From Brevundimonas sp. SGAir0440 (GTDB taxonomy: Bacteria > Pseudomonadota > Alphaproteobacteria > Caulobacterales > Caulobacteraceae), in assembly GCF_005484585.1 (NCBI RefSeq), contig NZ_CP039435.1, positions 1,798,001 to 1,862,000 of the forward strand: a stretch of DNA of 64,000 nucleotides, given 5' to 3'. Of the stretch, positions 63,922 through 64,000 are shown in pieces. A program made the position numbers and the translations under genes. The notes beneath the pieces are model-generated. The model ran no database searches and had not been told where the DNA came from. It saw only the letters and a list, made by a program, of their open reading frames with translations. Position 1 is the stretch's first letter. The number at the start of each line of letters is the position of its first letter.

Positions 63922-64000
63922 GTGACCTTCCATACCCTCGTCATTCTCGGGATCTTCGCCCCGCTGCTGGGCGCGGCCATCGCCGGCTTCTTCGGACGCC
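63922..64000 (+). CDS. nuoL: NADH-quinone oxidoreductase subunit L, 5' end only
   Basis: The frame begins at GTG 63922 and runs off the right end after 26 codons, MTFHTLVILGIFAPLLGA, a hydrophobic first helix as in NuoL. Position after nuoK supports the call. The rest of this antiporter-like subunit lies outside the window. Confidence 0.88.
   Translation, partial: MTFHTLVILGIFAPLLGAAIAGFFGR

Overview
The window looks like chromosomal DNA of a high-GC alphaproteobacterium of the Caulobacterales, most likely Brevundimonas or a close relative. This is inferred from gene content and order: a cicA-type HAD phosphatase antisense between clpP and clpX, the tig-clpP-clpX-lon-HU chaperone/protease block, a nuoA-to-L operon carrying extra small genes, hut genes with the HutF/HutG route, HWE-type sensor kinases, and promoters of the alphaproteobacterial EcfG type. 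I see no insertion sequence, prophage, integrase or CRISPR array.

Layout. 1-853: 5' part of a TipN-like two-TM coiled-coil protein. 0.99-3.5 kb: small membrane protein, phospholipase D-family enzyme, EEP-family hydrolase. 3.6-6.8 kb: lemA-TPM-TPM operon and folD. 6.8-9.5 kb: secreted protein of five PPC repeats, then a yybP-ykoY (Mn2+) riboswitch leader and mntP. 9.5-16.9 kb: complete histidine-utilisation locus, hutG-U-H facing hutF-C-I, with a GTCTAGAC palindrome in the 77-bp divergent gap. 16.9-18.8 kb: HWE histidine kinase and single-domain response regulator. 18.9-31.6 kb: mixed metabolism (carboxylesterase, glutathione reductase, flavin-dependent halogenase, tRNA-Lys, APC permease, Hpt protein, chorismate mutase, ferredoxin-NADP reductase, DPP-IV-like peptidase, amidase, SemiSWEET, SCP2). 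31.7-35.2 kb: acyl-CoA dehydrogenase and a single-ORF EgtB-EgtD fusion for ergothioneine. 35.2-36.2 kb: a compact stress island of three small genes, each behind a GGAAC-N17-GTT-like promoter. 36.2-46.4 kb: MBL hydrolase, trigger factor, clpP, cicA, clpX, a previously easy-to-miss operon of three tiny genes, lon, HU, tRNA-Val. 46.5-53.4 kb: large autotransporter, glycosyltransferase, two tandem tRNA-Asp genes, AbgT transporter. 53.6-64 kb: NADH dehydrogenase I operon nuoABCDE-x-FyGHzIJKL, running off the right end.

How the parts work together. The hut genes convert histidine to glutamate plus formate by way of formylglutamate, under HutC. The nuo genes build respiratory complex I. The tig/Clp/Lon block folds and degrades proteins. 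The stress island and perhaps the HWE kinase operon look tied to the general stress response. Two small genes below the usual length cutoff (53 and 42 aa) are reported from direct reading. The items most worth attention are the reversed-order EgtB-EgtD fusion, the stress-promoter cluster with its proline-rich small protein, the small-protein operon beside lon, the covarying hairpins built on the 3' ends of the two tRNA-Asp genes, and the Mn2+ riboswitch.
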